The translations under genes and the position numbers were made by a program. Below are positions 36,359 through 46,121 of a stretch of 64,000 bases of DNA, piece by piece. The notes under the pieces were generated by a model. It was not told the origin of the DNA, made no database searches, and saw nothing but the letters and a program-made list of their open reading frames with translations. Source of the stretch: Bifidobacterium pseudolongum subsp. pseudolongum DSM 20099 (GTDB taxonomy: Bacteria; Actinomycetota; Actinomycetes; Actinomycetales; Bifidobacteriaceae); assembly GCF_000771225.1 (NCBI RefSeq), contig NZ_JDTZ01000010.1:1-64000 (forward strand), given 5' to 3'. Each line of letters begins with the position of its first letter. The stretch's first letter is position 1.

Positions 36359-38356
36359 GTGCACAGGAATCTGCGACGCATCTGCGGCGCCACCCTGAGC
36401 GTGGCGCTCGCGGCTGCAGTGCCCGCGGTGTCGGCAACCGCCACACCGCTGCCCGGCCGGCAGCTCGAGGCCCAGGACGCCGCAGCGAGCTTCACCGGGC
36501 ACGACGTGTTCACCACGGCCGAGGTCATCGACGCGCGCCGCTTCTACATCGCCCCACGCGGCAGCGAAGGCGCGATCGAGCACATCTCCACCGACACGCC
36601 GCTGCCGTGGACCGTGAGCGTGGACTACACGCTCGACGGGCCGAGCGCCAGCGGCGCACAGGTGCGCGGTGCGCGTGGCCTCGTTGGCGTGCATGTGCAC
36701 GTGCAGCCCAACGCCGCAGCGCAGGGCGACATGCAGCGGTTCGCACGCCAACTGCGCCCTGTCGTCGTGTTCACGCTCCCCACGCGCGACTGCGCCGACA
36801 TCAGCGCCGACAATGGTGTCTCACTCAGCCAGTCGGGGCAGCGCACCGTGGTGGCGGCCACTGCGGACCCCGGTGAAGCCGTCGACTTCCGCGTATACGC
36901 GGAAGTCGCGCGGTTCTCGATGAGCCCAGTCGTGCTCGCCGCGCTATCCGCCGATTCGCCCGACCACTATGCCGATGTGCTGCGCACGCTCGCCGCGCAA
37001 TCCGGGCGCCTGACCGCGTCGGTCAACAATGATACGGCCGCGCAGGGCGCCGACGGCGCACACGCCGAACTGATCGCCACACTCACCACGCTGCGTGACC
37101 AGGAGCGTGCGCTCGCCAAATCGGCGATCGCCGAGCAGACCACACAACACAGCCGCGCGTTCCACGAGTACATGGCCGCCTACGTCGGCTCGTACACGAC
37201 CCATCTGTCCGGTTCGATCGGCACGAAGACGCAGCTCGGCGCACTTATGGGCACCGCCGGCGAACTCAAGGGGGATACGCCGCTCGCGCACGCGGTGACC
37301 GGTTTGGCCACCGCCGTCAACGCGCTGAGCGACGCGCACCAGCACACCGGAGCCGCGGACGAAGTCGACCGGATCATCCAACGGATCCGCCAGCAGGGCA
37401 CGCAGGGGCTCTCCGAGGAGCTCAAGAAAACCGCTGGCGAGCAGACGCGCCTCGGCGCCAAAGAGTACAGCGCGGGCCAATCGCAGCTTTCGCAGGCCAT
37501 GATTCCGTATTCCATGGCGTACACCGACGCCTACACCGCGCATCTTGACACGCTTGCCGGCGGCGATGTCGGCGCCGCCGCGCAGTTCCAGCAGCAGGCG
37601 ATCGAACAGACGAACGCCGACAACACCACCGACCCGAATCTCAGTGGGAATATGCAGAACGTGAACGCGGCGATGGATACGCTCGCCGCCGCGCGCGAGC
37701 ACACCGGCGCCGGCAGTGCCGCACGGCAGATCATGCTGCGGTTCTCGGGGCGGTTCGGCGGCGATTCGGCCGGCGCGGACGGCGTGGAGCCGATCAACAA
37801 GCTGCAGCCGGCGTTGCGGCATTCGCCGCTCGCCCAGCAGGCGTACCGCGACTGGTACGCGCATTCGATCGGCGGCCGCGCGGAGATGCTGCGCGCGAAA
37901 CGCATCGCCGACGCGCGCGCCGCGGAACGGCAGGCGCGCTCGGCGAACGGCGGCGATGACATGTCGACGCTCGTCAGCGCTTCGAACGACGACGCCTCGG
38001 CCGATGTGGCGAAATACGCGGGTTCCGTCACGACATCGCTCGGCGGTGGCACAGCCGCGACCACGCAGGGAAGCGGTAGCGACACGCACACGAACAGTGA
38101 CGGGGCGATTCCCGAAAGTGAACGGCTCGCCACCCAGCTGGGGTATTCCGGATTGGCGAACCACCAGCTGATCGTGCCCAGCGCGCAATACCTCATCGAC
38201 GAGACCGTGCAGATTGGGGCGATGGCGCCGGCGCTTTCTGCCGCGGCCGACGCGATGGGCGCCAATGGCGCGTTGGGGCGGCAAGTGGCCGCATCCGGCG
38301 GGGAGGCCTCGTTGTTGGACTCGCGCATGGTGATCGTCACGAACCCATTGCGCTGA
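36359..38356 (+). CDS. Large secreted protein with internal duplication, function unknown
   Basis: I do not recognise a family. The 665-residue protein has a clear signal peptide (about 1-28: Arg-rich, then Ala/Val-rich) and no membrane anchor or LPXTG motif at the C-terminus, so it is probably released or held non-covalently. Two related blocks of about 80 residues occur at about 266-343 and 381-462. Each runs from an AYxxxYxxHL helix to an A-x-EHTGA or HQHTGA segment ending in a helix. The rest is Ala, Gln and Asp-rich helix with a Thr/Ser/Gly stretch near 560-585. The start is a GTG after cggagac. Codon use is normal for the window. Confidence 0.75.
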   Translation: MHRNLRRICGATLSVALAAAVPAVSATATPLPGRQLEAQDAAASFTGHDVFTTAEVIDARRFYIAPRGSEGAIEHISTDTPLPWTVSVDYTLDGPSASGAQVRGARGLVGVHVHVQPNAAAQGDMQRFARQLRPVVVFTLPTRDCADISADNGVSLSQSGQRTVVAATADPGEAVDFRVYAEVARFSMSPVVLAALSADSPDHYADVLRTLAAQSGRLTASVNNDTAAQGADGAHAELIATLTTLRDQERALAKSAIAEQTTQHSRAFHEYMAAYVGSYTTHLSGSIGTKTQLGALMGTAGELKGDTPLAHAVTGLATAVNALSDAHQHTGAADEVDRIIQRIRQQGTQGLSEELKKTAGEQTRLGAKEYSAGQSQLSQAMIPYSMAYTDAYTAHLDTLAGGDVGAAAQFQQQAIEQTNADNTTDPNLSGNMQNVNAAMDTLAAAREHTGAGSAARQIMLRFSGRFGGDSAGADGVEPINKLQPALRHSPLAQQAYRDWYAHSIGGRAEMLRAKRIADARAAERQARSANGGDDMSTLVSASNDDASADVAKYAGSVTTSLGGGTAATTQGSGSDTHTNSDGAIPESERLATQLGYSGLANHQLIVPSAQYLIDETVQIGAMAPALSAAADAMGANGALGRQVAASGGEASLLDSRMVIVTNPLR

Positions 38357-38379
38357 CTGCAGTCGTCCATCGCATATCG

Positions 38380-38422
38380 ATGAGGGGCGGGGTGGTGCAC
38401 ACGGCACCACCCCGCCCCTCAT
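38380..38422. terminator. Perfect 19-bp bidirectional terminator
   Basis: Arms 38380-38398 and 38404-38422 pair perfectly around a 5-base loop, between the convergent secreted-protein gene and valS. Confidence 0.93.
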
Positions 38423-38444
38423 GCATCTGGACCGGGCTTGCGGC

Positions 38445-41207
38445 TTACTTCGCCTTCGGCTTCTTGGCCGGCGGCTCGCCGAGCTCGCTTTCGGCGACGA
38501 CGATTGTCTCGGATTCGTCGCCTTCGGGCTCTTCGACGTTGGACTGCAGCTTGTTGACCACTTCGATCGCGCGTTCGAGCGAGAAGTCGCCGATCACGCG
38601 GCCGGCTTCGGCGATGTCGCTCAGCGCGGCGCGAATCGAGGCGCGCACATCGTCGCTCACCGCGAGGCGCACACGTTTGATCGGCGTCTTCATCGAGACC
38701 TTGGCCTTCGATTTGATGCCGCGCAGCGCGGCGAGTGTCGCGCCCGCATGCGCCAGAATGTCGGGCGAGACGTTGAACGCGGCCGTGGCGTACGCGAGCG
38801 GCTTCGGCCATGGCGCGGTGTGCACCGAGCCTTCGCCGGCGTGCATCCAGCTCCACACCTCTTCCGTGGAATACGGCAGGTACGGGGCGAGCAGGCGTGC
38901 GAACGCGTCGAGGCCCATGCCGAGCGTGGTGCGCGCCGAGAGCACCGCCGCCTCGCTCGGCGTATTGCCGGTGGCGTCGGCCGTGCCGTAGGCGCGGTTC
39001 TTGACGAGCTCGATGTAGTCGTCGCAGAACTGCCAGAAGTAATTCTCGATGACTTCGAGCGCCTTCGAGTGCTCATAATTGTTCAGGTAATCGGTGGCCT
39101 GCTTGACCACGAGCGACATCTTGGCCATCGCCGCGCGGTCGAGCGGCTCGGTCACGTCCTGGGGGCGCCACGTGGCCGTCGCGCCCTGCGTCACATGGTG
39201 CTGCTCGTCCTCACGGCCAATCGCGAGCGCGAACTTGGTGGCGTTGAGCAGTTTGATCGCGAGCCTGCGGCCGATCTTCATCTGGCCTTCGTCGTAGGTG
39301 GCGTCGAGGCCCAGTCGTGCGGACGCGGCCCAATAGCGCACCGCGTCGGCGCCGTATTTCTCGATCGGCTCGTTCGGTACCACGACGTTGCCCTTGGACT
39401 TCGACATCTTCTTGTGGTCCGGGTCGAGGATCCAACCGGAGAGCGTGGCGTTGGCCCACGGCAGGCAGTTGTTTTCGAGCTGTGCGCGGTCGATCGTGCT
39501 GAACAGCCAGGTGCGGATGATGTCCTGGCCCTGCGGGCGCAGGTCCATCGGGAACGTGGAGGCAAACAGCGCCTCGTTGTCGTCGCCCGGCTCACCCCAG
39601 CCGGTCACAATCTGCGGGGTCAGCGACGACGTGGCCCAGGTGTCCATGATGTCGGGTTCGGCCATGAAGCCGCCAGGCTGGTTGCGCTGTTCCTCGGTGT
39701 AGCCGGCCGGCACGTCGGTCGTCGGGTCGATCGGCAGCACGTCTTCGCTCGGCGTGATCGGGTTCTCGTAATCCGGCTCGCCATCCGCGTTGAGCGGGTA
39801 CCACAGCGGGAACGGCACGCCAAAGAAGCGCTGGCGCGAGATGAGCCAGTCGCCGTTGAGGCCGTGCACCCAGTTCTCGTAGCGCACGCGCATGAAGTCG
39901 GGGTGGAAGTTCAGCTCCTTGCCGCGCTCGATGAGCTTGGCGTTGAGCACCTTGTTGGTGCCGCCGTTCTGCAGGTACCACTGGCGTGACGTGACGATTT
40001 CGAGCGGCTTGTCGCCCTTCTCGTAGAAGTTCGTCATACGCGTCGTCGGCTTCGGCTCGCCGTCCATGTCGCCGGATTCACGCAGCGCGTCCACCACGAT
40101 CTTGCGCGCGGAGAACGTTGTCTTGCCTTCGATCTGCTCGAAGAGCGCCTTGCCGGCGGCGTCGGTGATCCAGTCGGGCATGTCCATGACGATGCGGCCG
40201 TTGCGCTGGATGATCGAACGCAGCGGCAGGTGCAGGTCGCGCCACCACTCCACGTCGGTTTGGTCGCCGAACGTACAGCACATAGCGATGCCGGCGCCCT
40301 TGTCCATCTCGGCCGCCGGATGGGCCAGGATCGGCACCTTCACGTTGAACAGCGGCGACGTGACCATCTTGCCGAAATACGGCTTGTACCGCTCGTCGTC
40401 GGGGTGCGCGATCAGCGCCACGCACGCGGGCAGCAGTTCGGGTCGCGTCGTCTCGATGTAGATCGGTGAACCGTCTTCGAAACTGAACGCGATGCGGTGG
40501 TAGAAGCCTGGGTATTCACGCGATTCGAGCTCCGCCTGCGCCACGGCCGTCTGGAACGTCACGTCCCACAGGCCCGGCGCATCCTGCTGGTATGCCTCGC
40601 CGCGCTCCAGATTGTGCAGGAACGCCTTCTGCGCCACGCGCTGCGCGTGGTCACCGATCGTGTGGTAGGTGCGCGACCAGTCGATCGACAGGCCGAGCTC
40701 GCGCCAGAGTTCCTCGAAACGCTCCTCGTCCTGCGCGGTGAGCTTTTCGCACAGTTCGATGAAGTTGCGCCGCGAGATCGGCACCTGATCCTTCGCCTGG
40801 ATCTTCTTGCCCTCGGTGCCTTCGAACGGCGGCTTGAAGTCGGGGTCGTACTTGAGCGAGGTGTCCACGCGCACGCCGTAGTAGTTCTGCACGCGGCGCT
40901 CGGTGGGTAGGCCGTTGTCGTCCCAACCCATCGGGTAGAAGACGTGGAAGCCGTTCATGCGCTTGAAGCGCGCGATGATGTCGGTATGCGTGTACGAGAA
41001 CACATGGCCCACGTGCAGCGAACCGGACACGGTCGGCGGCGGAGTGTCGATCGAGTAGACGGCGCTGCGCTCGCCGGGATTGTCGAATGTATAGGTGCCG
41101 TCGGTGTCCCAGATGTCGCGCCACTTGGATTCAAGCCCGTCCACGCCCACACGGTCGGGCAGGGGGGTGAGATTGGCGCTGATGGAGATGTCTTCGCTAT
41201 CAGTCAT
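38445..41207 (-). CDS. valS: Valyl-tRNA synthetase
   Basis: The class I synthetase charges tRNA-Val. The 920-residue length is usual. The HIGH motif appears as HVGH at 65-68 in SGSLHVGHVFSYTHTD, and KMSKS at 600-604. An editing domain, which removes mischarged threonine, lies between them, and an anticodon-binding domain and C-terminal coiled coil follow. The tail (about 890-920) is rich in Glu, Lys and Pro. The ATG at 41207 is preceded only by a weak gacgggt. No T-box-like leader fits in the 71-base gap to the upstream substrate-binding protein gene. Confidence 0.97.
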   Translation of the reverse strand: MTDSEDISISANLTPLPDRVGVDGLESKWRDIWDTDGTYTFDNPGERSAVYSIDTPPPTVSGSLHVGHVFSYTHTDIIARFKRMNGFHVFYPMGWDDNGLPTERRVQNYYGVRVDTSLKYDPDFKPPFEGTEGKKIQAKDQVPISRRNFIELCEKLTAQDEERFEELWRELGLSIDWSRTYHTIGDHAQRVAQKAFLHNLERGEAYQQDAPGLWDVTFQTAVAQAELESREYPGFYHRIAFSFEDGSPIYIETTRPELLPACVALIAHPDDERYKPYFGKMVTSPLFNVKVPILAHPAAEMDKGAGIAMCCTFGDQTDVEWWRDLHLPLRSIIQRNGRIVMDMPDWITDAAGKALFEQIEGKTTFSARKIVVDALRESGDMDGEPKPTTRMTNFYEKGDKPLEIVTSRQWYLQNGGTNKVLNAKLIERGKELNFHPDFMRVRYENWVHGLNGDWLISRQRFFGVPFPLWYPLNADGEPDYENPITPSEDVLPIDPTTDVPAGYTEEQRNQPGGFMAEPDIMDTWATSSLTPQIVTGWGEPGDDNEALFASTFPMDLRPQGQDIIRTWLFSTIDRAQLENNCLPWANATLSGWILDPDHKKMSKSKGNVVVPNEPIEKYGADAVRYWAASARLGLDATYDEGQMKIGRRLAIKLLNATKFALAIGREDEQHHVTQGATATWRPQDVTEPLDRAAMAKMSLVVKQATDYLNNYEHSKALEVIENYFWQFCDDYIELVKNRAYGTADATGNTPSEAAVLSARTTLGMGLDAFARLLAPYLPYSTEEVWSWMHAGEGSVHTAPWPKPLAYATAAFNVSPDILAHAGATLAALRGIKSKAKVSMKTPIKRVRLAVSDDVRASIRAALSDIAEAGRVIGDFSLERAIEVVNKLQSNVEEPEGDESETIVVAESELGEPPAKKPKAK

Positions 41208-41278
41208 ACCCGTCAGTCTAAAAAGCTACTGTGACATCACCGCGCGTGCGTTCCGCTCTAGAAAAACCGCGGAACCGC

Positions 41279-42799
41279 CTACGCGCGCACGTGCGCGAGC
41301 GGCAGGCGCCACCCGGTCAGATCCACCGGCAGTCCCTGCACATGCGACTGGGCCGCCACCACGTCCTTGCCCGTGTACAGCCACGCACTCGCCGCGTCCT
41401 GGCCCACGATCCGGTCGAATGCGCGCAGCTGCTCGCGGTACGACGCGAAGTCGGTCTGCGCGAGCGCCTTCGCGTACTGTTCCTGCGCCGCGCCGTTCTG
41501 GTAGCCGAACATCGCGCTGCCGTCCACGAACCGCGTGTAGTCGTGCGGGTCATCCATCTCGATCAGGGCGCACGTATAGTCGCCGGTCTCCACGCGCGAG
41601 GCGAGTGTCGCTGCATTCACCACTTCGAGCGAGACCGGCAGGGGGATCGCCGCCATCTCGTCCACGATTTGCTGCGCCAAATCGCGGTGCGCGTCGTCTG
41701 CGAGCAGTGTGAACGGCGTGAAATAGCCGGCCGCGAAATACGAGCGCATCGACTGCGCGCGCGCCAGGTCGAAGGGGAACAGCGCGTTGAGGTCCTCATA
41801 CCCGGGCTGCAGTTGCGAAATCGGCCCGCTCAACTGTTCTTTCGCGTCCGGCTGCGTGCGCGCGATCTGTGCCGCGTCGATTGCGAAGCGCGTGAACCGG
41901 CGTACCTGCTCGTCGGAGAACGGGCTGCTGCCGGCGTTGTTGAACGCCACGAGCGTCTTGCGCGTGCTGACGCCGTCGCGCACCTGCACGCCGTCGAGTT
42001 TCGCGAGCTCGCCGGCTGCCTGCGCGCCCTGCGGAAGCGCCACGTCGAGCGAACCGTCGCGCATGCCGTTCACGAGCGCCTCGTCGCTCGGCATGTACCG
42101 CAGCGTCACGCGCGCCAACGCCGGCTTGTCCTGCCAATAGTGCTCGTTGCGTGTCAGTTCGATTGCGTCATCGGTGAACGCGGAGACGGCGAACGGTCCC
42201 GAACCGTACGATTGCCGCGTAAAATCGGCGTTCTGCGCGTTCGGGTTGACGATGACGCCCGCGCGCCCGGCGAGCGCCTCGAGCAGGCGCGGGTTCGGCT
42301 CGTGCAGTGTGATCACGACGGTCGTCCCGTCGGGGTTCTCCACGCTCGCCACATGCGCCAGCCCGTCCGCGCCCACCTGCTTGTTCTGGATCGTGCGCTG
42401 CAGCGAGGCGACGACGGCGCTCGCGTCGAGCGGGCTGCCATCGGCGAATGTGGCGCCTGCGCGCAATTGGAACGAGTAGCGCAGGCCGTCGGTCGACTCG
42501 CTCCAGCGTGCGGCCACGTTCGCGCTGATCGCGCGTTCACCGTCCATCGTGACGAGCGTCTGGTACACGTTGTCGATGAGCGCCTGCTCCACCGCGCGTT
42601 CACTGTTCGTGCAGATGTCGAGCGATGTCGGCTTGTCACGCAAGCCGACGGTGATGTGCGCGCCCGGGCGGCCGCCGAACGGCGAGCCGCCGTGCGGGCG
42701 CAGCAGCAGGAACGCGCCACCCGCGGCGAGCGCAAGCACGGCGAGCACCACGGTGAAGACGATCCATGGGCGGGCAGATGAACGGTTGCAATCGGTCAT
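41279..42799 (-). CDS. Family 5 extracellular solute-binding protein (peptide ABC type), membrane-anchored
   Basis: The family delivers oligopeptides or other solutes to ABC importers. The 506-residue protein has one N-terminal membrane segment (about 12-33) and no lipobox Cys, so it is held by the helix. Family features include TSLDICTNSERAVEQALIDN, YQTLVTMDGE, LRYSFQLRAGATFADG, and YGSGPFAVSAF. No permease or ATPase gene lies nearby, so it is an orphan component or works with a distant transporter. It starts 11 bases after nth and lies upstream of valS, so it is likely part of one transcript. Confidence 0.88.
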   Translation of the reverse strand: MTDCNRSSARPWIVFTVVLAVLALAAGGAFLLLRPHGGSPFGGRPGAHITVGLRDKPTSLDICTNSERAVEQALIDNVYQTLVTMDGERAISANVAARWSESTDGLRYSFQLRAGATFADGSPLDASAVVASLQRTIQNKQVGADGLAHVASVENPDGTTVVITLHEPNPRLLEALAGRAGVIVNPNAQNADFTRQSYGSGPFAVSAFTDDAIELTRNEHYWQDKPALARVTLRYMPSDEALVNGMRDGSLDVALPQGAQAAGELAKLDGVQVRDGVSTRKTLVAFNNAGSSPFSDEQVRRFTRFAIDAAQIARTQPDAKEQLSGPISQLQPGYEDLNALFPFDLARAQSMRSYFAAGYFTPFTLLADDAHRDLAQQIVDEMAAIPLPVSLEVVNAATLASRVETGDYTCALIEMDDPHDYTRFVDGSAMFGYQNGAAQEQYAKALAQTDFASYREQLRAFDRIVGQDAASAWLYTGKDVVAAQSHVQGLPVDLTGWRLPLAHVRA

Positions 42800-42810
42800 G
42801 GTCCCCGAGT

Positions 42811-43557
42811 CTAGCGGGCCCGGCGGCCTGCCGCGCGCGGCCGGCGGCGTTTGCGCATGGCCACGGCCTCGCGTTCGGCTTCGAGTTCCAGAAAGTGCGC
42901 GGCGCTCGGGCAGCTGCGCCGCAGCGGGCAGCGTGTGCAGTCGGGCCGGCGCGCCATGCAGATGTTACGGCCGAAGATGATCAGCCGGTGGGACAGGTCG
43001 GTCCATGTGTCGGGCGGGAAGCACGCGGTGATCTCGCGTTCGATGTCTGTGGGCGAAGCGTTCGGTTTCATCCAGTCGTCGCGCCAGTGCAGGCGTGCGG
43101 TCACGCGGATCACGTGGGTGTCGACGGGGAACGATGGCTCGCCGAACGCGTTGCCGAGCACCACGTTCGCGGTTTTGCGCCCCACGCCGGGCAGAGCGGT
43201 CAGCGCATCCATCGATTCCGCGACCTGCCCGTTGTTGGTGGCCACGAGCGCCTGCGCCAGTTCGATGATGTGCTTGCTCTTCATGCGGTAGAAGCCCAGC
43301 GGGCGGATGATGCGCTCCACGTCGGTGATGTTGGCGGCGGCGAGTTCCTGCGGTGTCCCGTACGCGGCGAAGAGCTCCGGGGTGACCTGGTTGACGCGCT
43401 TGTCGGTCGTCTGCGCGCTCAACACGGTGGCCACAAGCAGCTGGAACGGCGAACCGAAGTCAAGCTGGCATTCGACAACGGGGATGAGCTCGCACAATGC
43501 CGCATATTCGCGGTGCATGCGCGCGGTGCGCGCGCGTTTCGATTCGGTTGCCATCAT
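42811..43557 (-). CDS. nth: Endonuclease III (DNA glycosylase/AP lyase)
   Basis: It removes oxidised pyrimidines and nicks abasic sites in base-excision repair. The 248-residue protein has the helix-hairpin-helix LPGVGRKTA with catalytic Lys128, and catalytic Asp146 in FPVDTHVI; the 18-residue spacing equals that of E. coli Nth. The 4Fe-4S cluster is present as Cys200, Cys207, Cys210 and Cys216 (C-x6-C-x2-C-x5-C). The start at 43557 follows gggaagg; a second ATG follows directly. The gene overlaps no neighbour and lies 72 bases after glnR. Confidence 0.95.
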   Translation of the reverse strand: MMATESKRARTARMHREYAALCELIPVVECQLDFGSPFQLLVATVLSAQTTDKRVNQVTPELFAAYGTPQELAAANITDVERIIRPLGFYRMKSKHIIELAQALVATNNGQVAESMDALTALPGVGRKTANVVLGNAFGEPSFPVDTHVIRVTARLHWRDDWMKPNASPTDIEREITACFPPDTWTDLSHRLIIFGRNICMARRPDCTRCPLRRSCPSAAHFLELEAEREAVAMRKRRRPRAAGRRAR

Positions 43558-43629
43558 GATCCTTCCCGCGGCTTCCGCCACTGCCTGCAAGCGTACTCGC
43601 CGTGCCGTGGACGGCAACCGTGGGGCCTG

Positions 43630-44385
43630 TTATTTCTCGGCGGGGGAATGTTCGGCGGCCTCTTTGGCCTGCTCCTGCGCCTCGTCGTCTTCCGGCGGGT
43701 CGAAGCGGTAGCCCACGTTGCGCACGGTGCCGATCACATGCTCGTATTCGCCGCCGAGCTTGGCGCGCAGACGGCGGATGTGCACGTCGACCGTGCGCGT
43801 GCCGCCGTAGTAGTCGTAGCCCCACACCTCCTGCAGCAGCTGCGCGCGTGTGAACACGCGGCCAGGATGCTGCACCAAGTACTTGAGCAGTTCGAATTCC
43901 TTGTAGGCCAAGTCGATGGGGATACCGCGCAGATTCGCGGTGTAGCCGTTGGTGTCCACAATGAGCTCGCCCGAGCGAATCAGGCCGTCCTCCTGCGCGT
44001 CGGCCTGCTGCGCCGTGCCATTTGTGGCCACAGTATAGGTGTTGCGGCGCTCCGAAACAAGGCGCAGGCGGCCCTCCACCTCGGCGGGGGAGGCGCTCGC
44101 CACAATCACGTCGCTTACACCCCACTCCGCATTGACTACGGTGAACCCGCCCTCGGTCAGGATGAGCAGGATCGGCATGGTCAGGCCCGATGCGTGGATC
44201 ATACGGCACAGCGTTTTCGCGTTCGCCAAGTCGTCGCGGCCGTCGAGCAGCAGGATCGTCTGCTCGGGCATCTTCACCAGGCTCGCGGCATCCATAGGCA
44301 GCACGCGCACACGGTGCGACAACAGCGCGAGCGACGGCAACACGGTCGCCGGATCGGGGGAAGTGGTCATCAAGGTCAGATCCAT
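43630..44385 (-). CDS. glnR: GlnR-like orphan response regulator of nitrogen metabolism
   Basis: In other actinobacteria GlnR controls ammonium assimilation and glutamine synthetase genes. The 251-residue protein closely follows the known GlnR pattern: a receiver-like N-terminal domain with PEQTILLLDGRDDL (Asp48 near the usual phosphorylation position), ILLILTEGGFTVV and AEWGVSDV. The OmpR-type winged helix follows: DLAYKEFELLKYLVQHPGR, then LLQEVWGYDYYGGTRTVDVH and a C-terminal GTVRNVGYRFDPP. There is no histidine kinase gene nearby, as expected for an orphan regulator. The start at 44385 has aaagggg about 10 bases upstream. Confidence 0.9.
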   Translation of the reverse strand: MDLTLMTTSPDPATVLPSLALLSHRVRVLPMDAASLVKMPEQTILLLDGRDDLANAKTLCRMIHASGLTMPILLILTEGGFTVVNAEWGVSDVIVASASPAEVEGRLRLVSERRNTYTVATNGTAQQADAQEDGLIRSGELIVDTNGYTANLRGIPIDLAYKEFELLKYLVQHPGRVFTRAQLLQEVWGYDYYGGTRTVDVHIRRLRAKLGGEYEHVIGTVRNVGYRFDPPEDDEAQEQAKEAAEHSPAEK

Positions 44386-44661
44386 CACGCTCATACCCCT
44401 TTGGTTTTCGGTTCGGCGTCGGTCCCGCGGCGGCGCTCGGCGGCATGCACGTCACACCGCTTCGGCCATAGTGTAGTGGGTTCCAGTCTAACGGCGCAGC
44501 CGTATTTCGCGATGAGAACGCGCGGGTGAGATGATTGGCGGTGGCGGCCTGCATGTGTGGGGCGGCGGCGTTGTGATGGGGCGAGACTAGTGTGGTGCGC
44601 ATATGGACGCCGCCGCGCCCAGCGCTGCAGGCAACACCCCCAAGGTTCGAAGGTGACGATC

Positions 44662-45393
44662 ATGACCGAAACCCAATCCGTTCCCCAGCCGCACAGCGAC
44701 ATGCGCGCCCAGGCGCCGCAGCGCCCCTTCGCGTGGCCCCTCGCCGTGCAGGTGGCCGCATATGTGGTGCTCGTCGGGCTCGCTTGCCTGCCCGGCAGTG
44801 GCGCCGTCTCGTCGTCCACATTCTCGGTCACTGGGTTCGCGGTGGCGGCGATCATCATGATTTTCGCGTTCTTCTGCCCGTTGCGCGACGGCGTGCCCGG
44901 GCGTGTGACTGCCATAGTGCTCGGATTCGTGGCCATGGTGTGCGCGTCCACGCCGTTTTTGGGGCAGTTCGTGTTCGCACGGCATGACGCGCAGTATATC
45001 AGCGCTGCCGCTTGGTGCGCGGGCGTGGCCGGCCTGCTCGTGGTGCTCGTCGTCGCGGCGTTCATCCGCCAGATGGCGCGTCCGAAACGCACCGATATGA
45101 TCGTGCAGCTTGCGCACATGGTCACCGACGGCGTGGCGTCGATCGCCGCGTCCGGCTGGTGCTTCCTGCCGATGCTCTTCCATGAGGCCTCTGCGCCCGA
45201 CGTGTGGCGCATCGTCTGCGTGGCCGTTGTGGTGGTTGGGGCGGTGGCGCTCGCCGTGGTGTCACGCCTGTGGTACCGCGAGGCCCAGCCGCTGCCGGGC
45301 GCGCGCGCGGCGTGGGTCGGATTCGGATTGCTGCCCGTAATGCTGACGGGCGCTTTGGTTGGTATCGCCGCTTTGGTAATGTGGCTCGTGTAA
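44662..45393 (+). CDS. Multi-spanning membrane protein, function unknown
   Basis: The 243-residue protein has about seven hydrophobic segments: around 25-48, 51-72, 79-97, 110-135, 150-170, 179-200 and 215-243. It has no recognised motif. The ATG follows gaaggtgac. It is divergent from glnR and separated from ppa by two hairpins, so it stands alone. A nitrogen link through GlnR is only a guess based on position. Confidence 0.65.
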   Translation: MTETQSVPQPHSDMRAQAPQRPFAWPLAVQVAAYVVLVGLACLPGSGAVSSSTFSVTGFAVAAIIMIFAFFCPLRDGVPGRVTAIVLGFVAMVCASTPFLGQFVFARHDAQYISAAAWCAGVAGLLVVLVVAAFIRQMARPKRTDMIVQLAHMVTDGVASIAASGWCFLPMLFHEASAPDVWRIVCVAVVVVGAVALAVVSRLWYREAQPLPGARAAWVGFGLLPVMLTGALVGIAALVMWLV

Positions 45394-45435
45394 TCGTTCA
45401 GCGATGGCCGATTGCCTCTCGAGATAAGGAACTAA

Positions 45436-45471
45436 TGGGCCCCGTCGAACCACATGGTCCGGCGGGGCCCA
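45436..45471. terminator. Terminator between the membrane protein gene and ppa
   Basis: A 9-bp stem (45436-45444 with 45463-45471) with further pairing inside. It serves convergent genes. Confidence 0.7.
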
Positions 45472-45482
45472 CCGCATAGGGG

Positions 45483-45505
45483 GGTGTGGTCCGCCGGACC
45501 ACACC
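45483..45505. terminator. Second hairpin, end of ppa
   Basis: A perfect 10-bp stem (45483-45492 with 45496-45505) with a 3-base loop, 8 bases past the ppa stop on the minus strand. Confidence 0.7.
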
Positions 45506-45512
45506 ATGTGCC

Positions 45513-46034
45513 TCAGTCGTTCACGTCCGCGTCGTGCTCGGCGGCCTGCTTCTGGGCGAGGCGTTCGCGGGATTCCTTGATTTCCTTCTCCGCGGTGGCG
45601 GCATCCGCCCAGTAATCGCCGGGCATGACCTCCTTGCCCGGTTCAAGGGCCTTGTACTGCTCGAAGAAGTGCTTGATCTCGGCTTTGTGGAACTCGGAGA
45701 CGTCGGCGATGTCCTTGATGTTGTCGTAGCGCACATCGGCCGGCACGCACAGCACCTTGTCGTCGCCACCCTCTTCGTCGACCATGTGGTACAGGCCCAC
45801 GGCGCGGCATTCTACGATGCAGCCCGGGAACACCGAATCCGGAAGCATCACGAGTGCGTCGAGCGGATCGCCGTCTTCGCCCAGGGTGCCGTCGATGTAG
45901 CCGTAGTCATCCGGATAGCCCATCGCGGTGAACAGCGTGCGGTCCAGGAACACGCGGCCTGAAGCCTGGTCCACTTCGTACTTGTTCTTCGATCCGCGCG
46001 GAATCTCCACAACGACGTTGAAGGTCTCTGCCAT
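45513..46034 (-). CDS. ppa: Inorganic pyrophosphatase
   Basis: It hydrolyses pyrophosphate to phosphate and pulls biosynthetic reactions forward. The 173-residue protein has the family I core: [18 protein letters not shown], then [21 protein letters not shown] with the metal-binding Asp cluster, and [12 protein letters not shown] (here [15 protein letters not shown]). The C-terminal tail is Glu and Ala-rich. The ATG at 46034 follows aaggag by 8 bases; an in-frame ATG at 46079 lacks such a site. Confidence 0.96.
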   Translation of the reverse strand: MAETFNVVVEIPRGSKNKYEVDQASGRVFLDRTLFTAMGYPDDYGYIDGTLGEDGDPLDALVMLPDSVFPGCIVECRAVGLYHMVDEEGGDDKVLCVPADVRYDNIKDIADVSEFHKAEIKHFFEQYKALEPGKEVMPGDYWADAATAEKEIKESRERLAQKQAAEHDADVND

Positions 46035-46121
46035 GGTAATTCTCCTTAGGGTTGAGTTGATACCCCTACAACCATACACCGCGCATACGCCGCGAGGTGT
46101 ATGGTATGCGCCCGGTCGAGC

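Noticed and set aside
41208-41278. T-box leader for valS
   Set aside because: The gap is 71 bases and no T-box core sequence or specifier stem is visible.
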